NCBI GenBank assembly: GCA_964450355.1
Contig: CAYVDH010000040.1
Span: forward strand, 1-21,440
Source of the DNA: CAYVDH01 sp964450355
GTDB lineage: Bacteria; Bacteroidota; Bacteroidia; NS11-12g; UBA955
Reading direction: 5' to 3'
DNA length: 21,440 nucleotides
Shown: piece after piece, positions 1 to 6,704 of the stretch
Layout of the letters: every line of letters begins with the position of its first letter
Position numbering within the stretch: position 1 is the first letter of the stretch
Program-made: the position numbers and the translations under genes
The notes under the pieces: model-generated
Databases searched by the model: none
What the model was told of the DNA's origin: nothing
The model's input: only the letters and a program-made list of their open reading frames with translations

Positions 1-1
1 T

Positions 2-547
2 GATTACTATTATTTAGATATGCGAATTCAAAATAAAAAAGGATTTGATATTTTTACAACAAACGAAGGAGAAAATTGGAGTTTATCTTCTGACCCCATT
101 GTAAAATTAAATCCTACTCCTTGGACGGACCAAACTTGGAGAAGAGATTCATATTCACAATTAAATGATTCAATGTTTAAAATTCCATGTAAATTTCGTT
201 ATATTAATTGCGATTATTTTTATAATTATGGAAGTAGTAATTTATGTATTTTAAAAGTAAAATTACCCGATGAGTTTGGAAATTCTAATTCCGAAATTTA
301 TTCAATTTTTACTAAAGAAAATGTTGTATTCAAGTTACATGGAGATGCTGACGAAAAAATATTTACAACAGGAGCTGGTTATGCAGTGCCAATTGGTGAA
401 AGTTTTAAGCTAATTGTTTTTTCTAAAAAAGATAATAAATACTATTATGTGACAAAAGAAATAATAGCTACAAAAGATAAAATAGAAGAATTTACACCAA
501 TAGAAGTAACTAAAGCTGATTTAGAAAATTTACTTAAAGGGTTGTAA
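2..547 (+). CDS. Unrecognised protein, C-terminal part (gene begins before the window)
   Basis: The reading frame is open to the left edge: the six codons before the first ATG (position 20) read D-Y-Y-Y-L-D without a stop, so the gene very likely starts upstream and at least 181 residues of its C-terminal part are seen. The stretch TTNEGENW near residue 18 (counted from the ATG) fits the Asp-box pattern S/T-x-D/N-x-G-x-x-W of sialidase/BNR-type beta-propellers, but a single copy is weak evidence. The rest alternates short hydrophobic and polar segments, suggesting a beta-rich fold. The tail has no T9SS sorting motif and ends in a charged amphipathic stretch. A perfect hairpin terminator follows. 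I do not recognise the family and assign no function. Confidence 0.6.
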   Translation, partial: DYYYLDMRIQNKKGFDIFTTNEGENWSLSSDPIVKLNPTPWTDQTWRRDSYSQLNDSMFKIPCKFRYINCDYFYNYGSSNLCILKVKLPDEFGNSNSEIYSIFTKENVVFKLHGDADEKIFTTGAGYAVPIGESFKLIVFSKKDNKYYYVTKEIIATKDKIEEFTPIEVTKADLENLLKGL

Positions 548-576
548 TTAAAAAATTAATTTTTAGAAAATAGTGT

Positions 577-612
577 AAAGAACTACTTTCATATAAAGTA
601 GTTCTTTTTTTT
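577..612 (+). terminator. Rho-independent terminator, 13-bp perfect stem
   Basis: Bases 577-589 (AAAGAACTACTTT) pair perfectly with 595-607 across a 5-base loop, and a run of eight T at 605-612 follows. It lies 29 bases after the stop of the first gene. The A-rich left arm means it could also work on the other strand, but no minus-strand gene approaches it. Confidence 0.9.
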
Positions 613-814
613 GTTAAAAATAATTATTTATCTTGTCTAATAAATGGGTATTTATGACTTTAATTTTTTAAATTAACTAAAGTTGACACAGAAATACCAT
701 TGCAACAGCTTATTGCACTGTTGCTACTGAAAAGATAATTAAAGTATTTTTCAATTATTATTAATATTAAACGTTAATTAAATGTTTTTCTAAGCCTATT
801 AATTGTACTTTATT

Positions 815-901
815 TTTTAATTATAATAAAGTTTAAAACATTCTAATATTTCAATATAAGCCTTAAACCTTATAATATTTCAATATAAGGTCTAGAACTT
901 A
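815..901. repeat. Tandem repeat, 29-base unit, two clear copies and one degenerate
   Basis: The 17-mer TAATATTTCAATATAAG occurs at 844-860 and again at 873-889, exactly 29 bases apart. The full units 844-872 and 873-901 agree at 24 of 29 positions. The preceding 29 bases (815-843) agree with the first unit at about 16 of 29, including the AAG and TTAAA-C blocks in register. The second unit also contains CCTTATA (868-874) facing TATAAGG (884-890). It could be a protein-binding array or a chance slippage product; its role is unknown. Confidence 0.7.
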
Positions 902-1005
902 TAATTCCTTAAAAATTCAAACCAATTCAAAATTGAAACAATGTTGTTGATACTTAATTGTTATTTTTTTTCTATAACAAGGACAATACCTATAAAATTT
1001 ACAGA

Positions 1006-1042
1006 TTGAATTATTAAATCTCAAAAATACATTGTTATTTTG
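1006..1042 (+). promoter_or_regulatory. Probable serS promoter (ambiguous -7 box)
   Basis: TTG at 1006-1008 lies 19 bases before TACATTGT (1028-1035), an imperfect -7 element. A better-looking TTATTTTG (1035-1042; one mismatch to TAnnTTTG) lacks a well-spaced TTG. Either would give a leader of roughly 5-20 bases before the ATG at 1055. Confidence 0.45.
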
Positions 1043-1054
1043 CAGTCTTAATTT

Positions 1055-2326
1055 ATGTTAACCTTACTAGCAATTAGAAATCAAAAAGAAGAAATCATCG
1101 CTCGACTTGCCAAACGCGGTATAGATAGAAGTAACATCATCAACGAAGTTATTTCCATTGATGAAGCTAAAAGAGCTACTCAAACTCAATTAGAACAATT
1201 GCTTGCGTCTTCAAATAAAATTGCTAAAGAAATTGGCGATTTAATGAAATCGGGCAATAAAGAGGAGGCTGAATCTAAAAAAAATGAATCACTTGATTTA
1301 AAGGAAAAAATAAAATCTTTGGAAGCCGATTTAATTGAAAAAGAAAATCAATTAACTCAAAAACTGTATGAAATACCCAATGCCCCTAGCGCTGTGGTAA
1401 AAACAGGAACTACTCCCGAAGAAAACGAAACAGTTTTTGAATGGGGAACTGAACCTGTTTTACCTGAAAACCCAAAACCTCATTGGGAATTGACTGAACA
1501 ATACAACCTCATTGATTTTGAACTTGGCAATAAAATTACTGGTGCTGGTTTTCCAGTTTACAAAGGCAAAGGTGCTAGATTACAAAGAGCATTGATTAAT
1601 TTCTTTTTAGACGAAGCACTTAAAGCTGGCTATTACGAAGTACAACCTCCAATATTAGTGAATGAAGCTAGTGGATATGGTACAGGTCAACTGCCTGATA
1701 AAGAAGGTCAGATGTACCATGATAAAGCAGATAATTTATATTTAATTCCCACTGCCGAAGTTCCTATCACTAACATTTATAGAGATGTGATAGTAAAAGA
1801 AGAAGATTTGCCAATTAAAAATGTTGGTTACACTCCATGTTTTAGACGTGAAGCTGGTAGTTATGGGGCTCATGTCAGAGGTTTAAATCGCTTACACCAA
1901 TTTGACAAAGTTGAAATTGTGCAAATTGCCACACCCGAACAAAGTTATGCCATACTTGAAGACATGGTAAACCATGTTAAAAGTTTGATGGAAAAATTAG
2001 GTCTTAAATACCGCATACTAAGATTATGTGGTGGTGACATGGGATTTGCATCTGCATTAACCTATGATTTTGAAGCTTGGAGTGGGGCACAAAAACGATG
2101 GTTGGAAGTGAGTTCTACTTCTAATTTTGAAACTTTCCAAGCCAACAGATTAAAATGTAGATTTAAAAACAAAGAGGGTAAAAATGAATTAGTACACACC
2201 TTAAATGGCAGTGCCTTAGCCTTACCTAGAATTGTAGCTTCGTTGTTAGAAAACAATCAAACAGAAACAGGAATTAAAATGCCTGAATGTTTACACCCTT
2301 ATCTAGGATTTACAGAAATCAATTAA
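1055..2326 (+). CDS. serS: Seryl-tRNA synthetase
   Basis: Cytosolic class II aminoacyl-tRNA synthetase that activates serine with ATP and charges tRNA-Ser (and tRNA-Sec where present). The 423-residue length is usual. Residues 1 to about 110 form the charged, heptad-like N-terminal arm that grips the long variable arm of tRNA-Ser. The catalytic core follows, with the serine-pocket TAEVP loop, class II motif 2 (FRRE at 263-266 through HQFDKVE from 281), and motif 3 (NGSALALPR, N384 to R392). Start ATG 1055 fits the normal N-terminus. The stop codon shares TTAA with the stop of the convergent DUF422 gene, and no terminator is visible between them. Identification is secure. Confidence 0.97.
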   Translation: MLTLLAIRNQKEEIIARLAKRGIDRSNIINEVISIDEAKRATQTQLEQLLASSNKIAKEIGDLMKSGNKEEAESKKNESLDLKEKIKSLEADLIEKENQLTQKLYEIPNAPSAVVKTGTTPEENETVFEWGTEPVLPENPKPHWELTEQYNLIDFELGNKITGAGFPVYKGKGARLQRALINFFLDEALKAGYYEVQPPILVNEASGYGTGQLPDKEGQMYHDKADNLYLIPTAEVPITNIYRDVIVKEEDLPIKNVGYTPCFRREAGSYGAHVRGLNRLHQFDKVEIVQIATPEQSYAILEDMVNHVKSLMEKLGLKYRILRLCGGDMGFASALTYDFEAWSGAQKRWLEVSSTSNFETFQANRLKCRFKNKEGKNELVHTLNGSALALPRIVASLLENNQTETGIKMPECLHPYLGFTEIN

Positions 2327-2967
2327 AAAACTTTATATTTAATAAAGTACAAACCCATAAAAAATGCCAATTGTATAACGTATATTGGCAATGCTAATTT
2401 ATTGGTAGGGAATTTAACTGATTTTAGAAATAAATAATGAATGATTAATCCACATACAAACCAACCAATGTAATTGTGAATTGGAACTTCTCCCCTGTTC
2501 CATCTCCACAAGCCATATTGAATAGCAAACGGTTCTATAAAATAATCGAGAATGATCATCAACAATGATGCTAATACGCTGATTAAAAACAAATCTTTGG
2601 CAATCATTTCGGCAATTTGTCTAGTAATGTAAATGGTAATTATCCAATTAACAGCCATCATCAAAGGTGTATCTAATAAGGCATAACCAAGTGTTGGCCC
2701 GTATTGATAATAACCAAAAATCAAACCTGTTTTTACTCCTACTACTTCAATAAAATACCCTATTGCACCTACCAATATAAGAGCAAATGAAATTTCTTTT
2801 GACCATTTTTTGTGGTACATCAATAAAACAATTAAAGTGACAAGTAAATTAACCCAAGTCAATGGTACAACATAAAGTTTGGTGACTTGCAAAGACAAAC
2901 CTACAAAACCAACACAATAAATAACAAATAAAATCCAACCAGCAGTTATTGGTTTTGGTTTGTTCAT
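2323..2967 (-). CDS. Carotenoid biosynthesis protein, DUF422 / CruF-like membrane hydratase
   Basis: Polytopic inner-membrane protein of 214 residues with about six to seven hydrophobic segments. It carries the DUF422 family hallmarks: EVVGVKTG followed by FGYYQYGP, a conserved LLDTPLMMAVNW, then DYFIEPFAIQ and GLWRWNRGEVPIHNYIGW. Characterised members (CruF, bacterioruberin hydratase) add water to the psi-end of linear or monocyclic carotenoids. The family match is visible; the exact substrate here is inferred only. It is the last gene of the recF - DUF721 - DUF422 run, starting one base after the DUF721 stop, an odd place for a pigment gene since no other carotenoid gene is in the window. 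Its stop overlaps that of serS by 4 bases. Confidence 0.85.
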   Translation of the reverse strand: MNKPKPITAGWILFVIYCVGFVGLSLQVTKLYVVPLTWVNLLVTLIVLLMYHKKWSKEISFALILVGAIGYFIEVVGVKTGLIFGYYQYGPTLGYALLDTPLMMAVNWIITIYITRQIAEMIAKDLFLISVLASLLMIILDYFIEPFAIQYGLWRWNRGEVPIHNYIGWFVCGLIIHYLFLKSVKFPTNKLALPIYVIQLAFFMGLYFIKYKVF

Positions 2968-2968
2968 C

Positions 2969-3265
2969 TTATTTAATGTTTAAAACTTCAACAGCTTCAT
3001 ACCCTATAAATTCATTGATTAAATCAATGGCTTTTGATTTGTTGTACAACATTTCGTTTTTGACAATAGAAGATTTAAAGTAAACAGTGAGTGTTTTTCC
3101 GCTTAAATAAATGTTAGAAGTGTGAGAGGCAATAGTATTTCCAACTATTTTAGGCCAATTTTCTTTGATCGTATTTTCGTTTAACCCTTTGCTTATTCTT
3201 TTGTCTTTAGTAAGCAATTCAATGGCTTCTCCTATTGTAAATTGATGATTTTCTTTTTTTTGCAT
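2969..3265 (-). CDS. DUF721 / DciA-like protein
   Basis: Small protein of 98 residues with the DUF721 pattern: an N-terminal helix (IGEAIELLTKDKRI), then the conserved block NTIKENWPKIVGNTIASHT and a strand-rich part ending LTVYFKSSIVKNEMLYNK. DUF721 contains DciA, the ancestral loader or operator of the replicative helicase DnaB in bacteria lacking DnaC/DnaI. Membership is supported by motif and by its position 9 bases downstream of recF, a common arrangement in several phyla. The helicase-related role is inferred from the family. It has no independent promoter that I can see. Confidence 0.85.
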   Translation of the reverse strand: MQKKENHQFTIGEAIELLTKDKRISKGLNENTIKENWPKIVGNTIASHTSNIYLSGKTLTVYFKSSIVKNEMLYNKSKAIDLINEFIGYEAVEVLNIK

Positions 3266-3274
3266 TGCTTGTTT

Positions 3275-4351
3275 TTATAGTTCTACAAAACTGATTGTTT
3301 TTTTGACATTTTCAAAGTGTTTTTTTACCCTTTCTTCATGAGTATCTGTGATGATGATTTGTCCAAATTCTGCTGAGGAAATTAAATTGATTAATAATTG
3401 AGCTCTTTCTTCATCAATTTTTTCAAATAAATCGTCTAATAACAAAATAGGAAGTGAATTGATTTTGTTCTTTAACAATTGGTATTGAGCAAGTTTTAAT
3501 GCTATGGTAAATAATTTTGATTGCCCTTGTGAACCAAATTTTTTAACCGCATAACCATTGATTTCAAATTCTAAATCATCTTTATGTATGCCCTGAATTG
3601 TTCTTTCAGCTGCTAAATCTTTATTGATGTTGTCTTTTAAAATTTCCTCAAATTGCTTTTCATTCAAATCGCTGATGTATTTAAAATTCACTATTTCTTT
3701 ATCATTGCAAAGTTGGTGATAGTAGGTCAAAAAATAGTGGTTCATGATTTGAAGAAAATCAATCCTGCATTGGTGAATGTAATTAGCTAAAGGAATTAAT
3801 TTTTGCGAAAAACTTTCCAATAAGTCAGCATCAAAGTGTTTGTGGAATGCAAATAATTTTAATTGTTTGTTTCTCTGATCTAAGATTTTATTGTATTCAG
3901 ATAAATTAGTTAAATAGGTTCTATCGCACTGACTGATGGTAATGTCTATGAATTTTCTTCTTTCATCGCTGTGTCCATTTATCAACTCTATATCATCTGG
4001 AGTTATCATTACGGAGTTAATTAATCCGATGTGATCCAACAATTTGTCGTAGTATTTATCATTCTTTTTTATTTTTTTCTTTTTGTTTTGCTCAATGGTC
4101 AATTGTATATCGTATTGATTATCGTGAATAAATTGTCCATTAATAGAACATTTGTTTTCACCATGAAATATCAATTGAAAATCAAAAGAATTGAAATAAC
4201 TCTTGCAAGTGCTCAACATGTATATAGCATCTAGCACATTGGTTTTTCCTACACCATTATTACCGTAAAGGCAAGTGATATCAGAAGAAAAATCGATTTT
4301 TAGTTCTTTGTGGTTTTTGAATTGAAATAGGGATAAATTGTTTATTTGCAC
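3275..4351 (-). CDS. recF: DNA replication and repair protein RecF
   Basis: SMC/ABC-like ATPase that helps load RecA at gapped DNA with RecO and RecR. Of 358 residues, Walker A is G30-N-N-G-V-G-K-T37, the ABC signature region is SQGQSK (from about 274), Walker B is ILLLDD (302-307), and the distal ITDTHEER motif starts near 334. The start is GTG at 4349-4351: no ATG exists in frame through the pdhA start codon, and MQINNLSLFQFKNH fits the usual RecF N-terminus. It is first gene of the recF - DUF721 - DUF422 operon. A possible minus-strand -7 box (TATTTTTG, plus-strand 4422-4429) lies inside the first codons of the divergent pdhA, which would give a leader of about 65 bases; this is uncertain. 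Confidence 0.95.
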   Translation of the reverse strand: MQINNLSLFQFKNHKELKIDFSSDITCLYGNNGVGKTNVLDAIYMLSTCKSYFNSFDFQLIFHGENKCSINGQFIHDNQYDIQLTIEQNKKKKIKKNDKYYDKLLDHIGLINSVMITPDDIELINGHSDERRKFIDITISQCDRTYLTNLSEYNKILDQRNKQLKLFAFHKHFDADLLESFSQKLIPLANYIHQCRIDFLQIMNHYFLTYYHQLCNDKEIVNFKYISDLNEKQFEEILKDNINKDLAAERTIQGIHKDDLEFEINGYAVKKFGSQGQSKLFTIALKLAQYQLLKNKINSLPILLLDDLFEKIDEERAQLLINLISSAEFGQIIITDTHEERVKKHFENVKKTISFVEL

Positions 4352-4355
4352 TTTT

Positions 4356-4385
4356 TTGTATGGTCGTTTAATTTGTTTACATTTG
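4356..4385 (+). promoter_or_regulatory. pdhA promoter, consensus match
   Basis: TTG (4356-4358), 19 bases, then TACATTTG (4378-4385), a full match to the Bacteroidota TTG / TAnnTTTG promoter. It starts 5 bases outside the recF start codon and fixes the pdhA start at the ATG at 4409, since any in-frame start before the box would lie upstream of the transcript. Confidence 0.75.
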
Positions 4386-4408
4386 CCAATTATTTTAAAA
4401 AAAAGAAT

Positions 4409-5410
4409 ATGGCCAAGGCTGCAAAAATAAATTTTAATAAGGAAACTTACCTAAAATGGTATGAAATTATGTTATTGGTGAGAAGATTTGAAGAAAAATC
4501 AGCTCAATTGTATGGACAACAAAAAATAAAGGGTTTTTGTCATTTGTACATCGGACAAGAAGCCATAGTTGCTGGAATGGTTACTGCCACTACTAAAGAT
4601 GATAAATTTATTACAGCATACAGGGATCATGGTCATGCCTTAGCTTTAGGAATGTCTGCCGATTCAGTCATGGCTGAATTGTATGGCAAAGCCACAGGAT
4701 GTACTAAAGGAAAAGGTGGTAGTATGCACATGTTTAGCAAAGAACATAATTTTTTAGGTGGACATGGAATTGTTGGTGGTCAAATTCCTTTAGGTGCAGG
4801 CATTGCATTTGCAGAGCAATACATGGGAACTAAAAATGTATGTTTGTGTTTTATGGGCGATGGAGCAGTAAGACAAGGAGCATTGCATGAAGCTTTCAAC
4901 ATGGCTATGTTATGGAAACTTCCTGTCATTTTTATTTGTGAAAACAACGATTATGCCATGGGTACTTCAGTAGAAAGAACTACCAATGTATTAGATATTT
5001 ATAAAATTGGCTCAGCATACGAAATGCCTTCTTTTCAAGTAGATGGCATGAAATGTGAAACTGTTCACGAGTCAATAAGTGAAGCAGTAGAAAGAGCAAG
5101 AAAAGGCGATGGACCTACTTTCTTAGAAATTAAAACCTATCGATACAGAGGCCATAGCATGAGCGACCCAGCTACATACAGAAGCAAGGATGAATTGGCG
5201 CATTATAAAACTCTTGACCCAATTGAAAAAACCAAGGAGACTATTTTAGCGAATAAACTAGCCACAGAACAAGAATTGGAGGACATGGAAAACAAAATTA
5301 TAGAGACAGTAAACAAATCAGTAGAATTTGCCGAAAACTCACCTTATCCTGACCCTAACGAATTATTTACCGAAGTTTATGATGGAGAATATCCTTTCAT
5401 TATGGAATAA
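4409..5410 (+). CDS. pdhA: Pyruvate dehydrogenase-type E1 component, alpha subunit
   Basis: Thiamine-diphosphate-dependent alpha subunit of a 2-oxo acid dehydrogenase E1, 333 residues, cytosolic. The ThDP/Mg motif runs from GDG (150-152) to NN (179-180, within NNDYAMGTS). The phosphorylation-loop-like YRYRGHSMSDPATYR is present, as is GGSMHMF, typical of pyruvate rather than branched-chain E1 alpha. The start is the ATG at 4409; a TTG in frame at 4346 precedes the promoter and is not credible. The beta subunit that completes the active site is not adjacent and must be encoded elsewhere. The downstream TPR-ribH pair has its own -7 box. The specificity call (pyruvate) rests on overall similarity. 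Confidence 0.92.
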   Translation: MAKAAKINFNKETYLKWYEIMLLVRRFEEKSAQLYGQQKIKGFCHLYIGQEAIVAGMVTATTKDDKFITAYRDHGHALALGMSADSVMAELYGKATGCTKGKGGSMHMFSKEHNFLGGHGIVGGQIPLGAGIAFAEQYMGTKNVCLCFMGDGAVRQGALHEAFNMAMLWKLPVIFICENNDYAMGTSVERTTNVLDIYKIGSAYEMPSFQVDGMKCETVHESISEAVERARKGDGPTFLEIKTYRYRGHSMSDPATYRSKDELAHYKTLDPIEKTKETILANKLATEQELEDMENKIIETVNKSVEFAENSPYPDPNELFTEVYDGEYPFIME

Positions 5411-5424
5411 TCATATAAATTATA

Positions 5425-5432
5425 TATTTTTG
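5425..5432 (+). promoter_or_regulatory. -7 element of the TPR-ribH operon
   Basis: TATTTTTG followed by CAAC, a full TAnnTTTG match 20 bases before the ATG at 5452. No clear TTG lies at the -33 position, so strength is uncertain. Confidence 0.6.
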
Positions 5433-5451
5433 CAACCTTTATTAAAAAAAA

Positions 5452-6183
5452 ATGAGTAACAACGAAGAATTAAAAGACGAACTTAATAACGATAACATCA
5501 AAGAAGTAGAAGAAATAAACGACTACGAAGAAGAAAAAGGCCCTTCAGGAATTAGTCTATTTTTTGACAATGTCAGAGCTTTTTTAAACAGACAAAACAA
5601 AGCCTTACTTTTTGGAATAGGAGGATTAGTTTTATTGATAGTTGGTTATTTTGCTTATCAAAAATTATATAAAGCACCTAGAGAAGAAAAAGCTCTTGCT
5701 GCAATCTATAAAGCAGAGGAGTTATTTGCAAACGATTCATTTGCACAAGTGATAAAAATTGCTCCAAAAATTGCCGACAATTACGGTGGAACTAAAGCAG
5801 GAGAAATGGCAGCTTACATGTCAGGTGTTTCTTATTTAAATACTGGCGACTACAAAAAAGCAATCACTTACCTAGATAAAGTAGATTTCAGTGACCACAT
5901 CATGAAAGTACAAGTAATAGGATTATTAGGCGATGCTCACATTGAATTAAACGATAAAAAATCTGCTATTTCTAAGTACGAAAGTGCTTATAAATCCTCA
6001 AAAACTGATTTATCTGGATTGTGGTGGGGTAAAAAACTAGCTAGAGTTTATGAATCTGAAAACAATTGGGAAAAAGCATTAAAAGTATATGAGAGCATAA
6101 AAAAAGATTATGCTGGTAGTGAAGATTTAGGTGATATTGAAAAATTCATTGCCCGAGCTCAAGCTAAAGTTGGTAAATATTAA
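5452..6183 (+). CDS. Membrane-anchored tetratricopeptide-repeat protein
   Basis: Protein of 243 residues with an acidic N-terminus (1-30), one transmembrane segment at about 51-69 (ALLFGIGGLVLLIVGYFAY), and a C-terminal region with TPR-like helical hairpins (about 75-235; for example YKKAITYLDKV, WEKALKVYESIKKDY). The single segment after a non-cleavable leader predicts an inner-membrane anchor with the repeat domain periplasmic, resembling YfgM-type topology; this is inference. Its stop overlaps the ribH start by one base (TAATG), so the two are translationally coupled. The pairing with ribH recurs in Bacteroidota, although no functional link to riboflavin is evident. Confidence 0.85.
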   Translation: MSNNEELKDELNNDNIKEVEEINDYEEEKGPSGISLFFDNVRAFLNRQNKALLFGIGGLVLLIVGYFAYQKLYKAPREEKALAAIYKAEELFANDSFAQVIKIAPKIADNYGGTKAGEMAAYMSGVSYLNTGDYKKAITYLDKVDFSDHIMKVQVIGLLGDAHIELNDKKSAISKYESAYKSSKTDLSGLWWGKKLARVYESENNWEKALKVYESIKKDYAGSEDLGDIEKFIARAQAKVGKY

Positions 6184-6656
6184 TGTCAACACAAAACAAC
6201 AACTTATCTGAAATACATTCTGATAGTCAATTCAATGCCGAAAATAACACTTTCGGCATTGTTGTTTCTGAATGGAATTCATCCATTACCTTCAGCTTAT
6301 TAGAAGGAGCAAAAACAGCTTTGCTTGAACACAAAGTAAAACCTGAAAACATTCTTATAAAATATGTTCCTGGCACTTATGAACTAGCTTATGGTGCACA
6401 ATTTCTGTTACAAGAACACCATCAACTGGACAGTGTTATTTGTTTAGGTTGTGTGATACAAGGAGAAACGAAACACTTCGATTTTATTTGTCAAGCGGCT
6501 GCACAAGGCATCATGCAAGTAGGTTTGAAATACAATAAACCCGCCATTTTTGGTGTGTTAACAACAAACAATGAACAACAAGCTATAGACAGAAGCGGTG
6601 GCAAACACGGGAACAAGGGTGTAGAAGCAGCATTAACTGCTATAAAAATGCTATAA
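6183..6656 (+). CDS. ribH: 6,7-dimethyl-8-ribityllumazine synthase
   Basis: Penultimate enzyme of riboflavin synthesis: condenses 5-amino-6-ribitylaminouracil with 3,4-dihydroxy-2-butanone 4-phosphate. At 157 residues it has the normal size. Visible family motifs are the N-terminal GIVVSEWNSSI, VPGTYELAYGAQ, GCVIQGETKHFD with the catalytic His at 98, and PAIFGVLTTNNEQQAIDRSGGKHGNKG, which contributes phosphate and subunit contacts. The N-terminus is about 20 residues longer than the core domain, as is common in this phylum. It is coupled to the TPR gene by a one-base overlap and followed by a hairpin shared with the convergent icd. Confidence 0.96.
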   Translation: MSTQNNNLSEIHSDSQFNAENNTFGIVVSEWNSSITFSLLEGAKTALLEHKVKPENILIKYVPGTYELAYGAQFLLQEHHQLDSVICLGCVIQGETKHFDFICQAAAQGIMQVGLKYNKPAIFGVLTTNNEQQAIDRSGGKHGNKGVEAALTAIKML

Positions 6657-6658
6657 AA

Positions 6659-6700
6659 AAAGCCCCTTTTTTCAAAGGAGCTTTGCTATGTTATTGTTGT
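6659..6700. terminator. Bidirectional terminator between ribH and icd
   Basis: AAAGCCCCTTT (6659-6669) pairs with AAAGGAGCTTT (6674-6684) over a 4-base loop with one mismatch. An A-run on the left serves as a T-run for the minus strand. On the plus strand the T-rich stretch comes slightly late, around 6691-6706. The position between convergent genes fits two-way termination. Confidence 0.7.
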
Positions 6701-6704
6701 TTTT

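Larger units (their letters stand above)
613..1054. other. AT-rich gene-free stretch upstream of serS
   Basis: No credible coding frame and no recognisable RNA gene lies here. It holds a 7-bp inverted repeat GCAACAG (702-708) / CTGTTGC (718-724) without a T-run, an 8-bp inverted repeat ACTTTATT (807-814) / AATAAAGT (825-832), a 29-base tandem repeat (listed separately) and the probable serS promoter. The two inverted repeats are of a size that can arise by chance in such AT-rich DNA. Confidence 0.6.

Noticed and set aside
702..724. Inverted repeat GCAACAG / CTGTTGC with a 9-base spacer, as a possible terminator or small RNA
   Set aside because: The stem is only 7 bp, there is no T-run after it, and no promoter or conserved context marks an RNA gene.
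807..832. Inverted repeat ACTTTATT / AATAAAGT as a terminator
   Set aside because: All but two stem positions are A-T pairs, the loop is 10 bases and no T-run follows; such pairs arise by chance in this AT-rich stretch.
815..901. CRISPR array
   Set aside because: The 29-base units are contiguous with no unique spacers, and no cas gene is present.
613..1054. Replication origin near recF and the AT-rich gap
   Set aside because: No DnaA-box cluster (TTATCCACA-like) is visible and dnaA is absent; recF alone does not mark an origin.
4346..4408. A 21-residue N-terminal extension of pdhA from TTG 4346
   Set aside because: It lies before the consensus pdhA promoter and is unlike the family's N-terminus.
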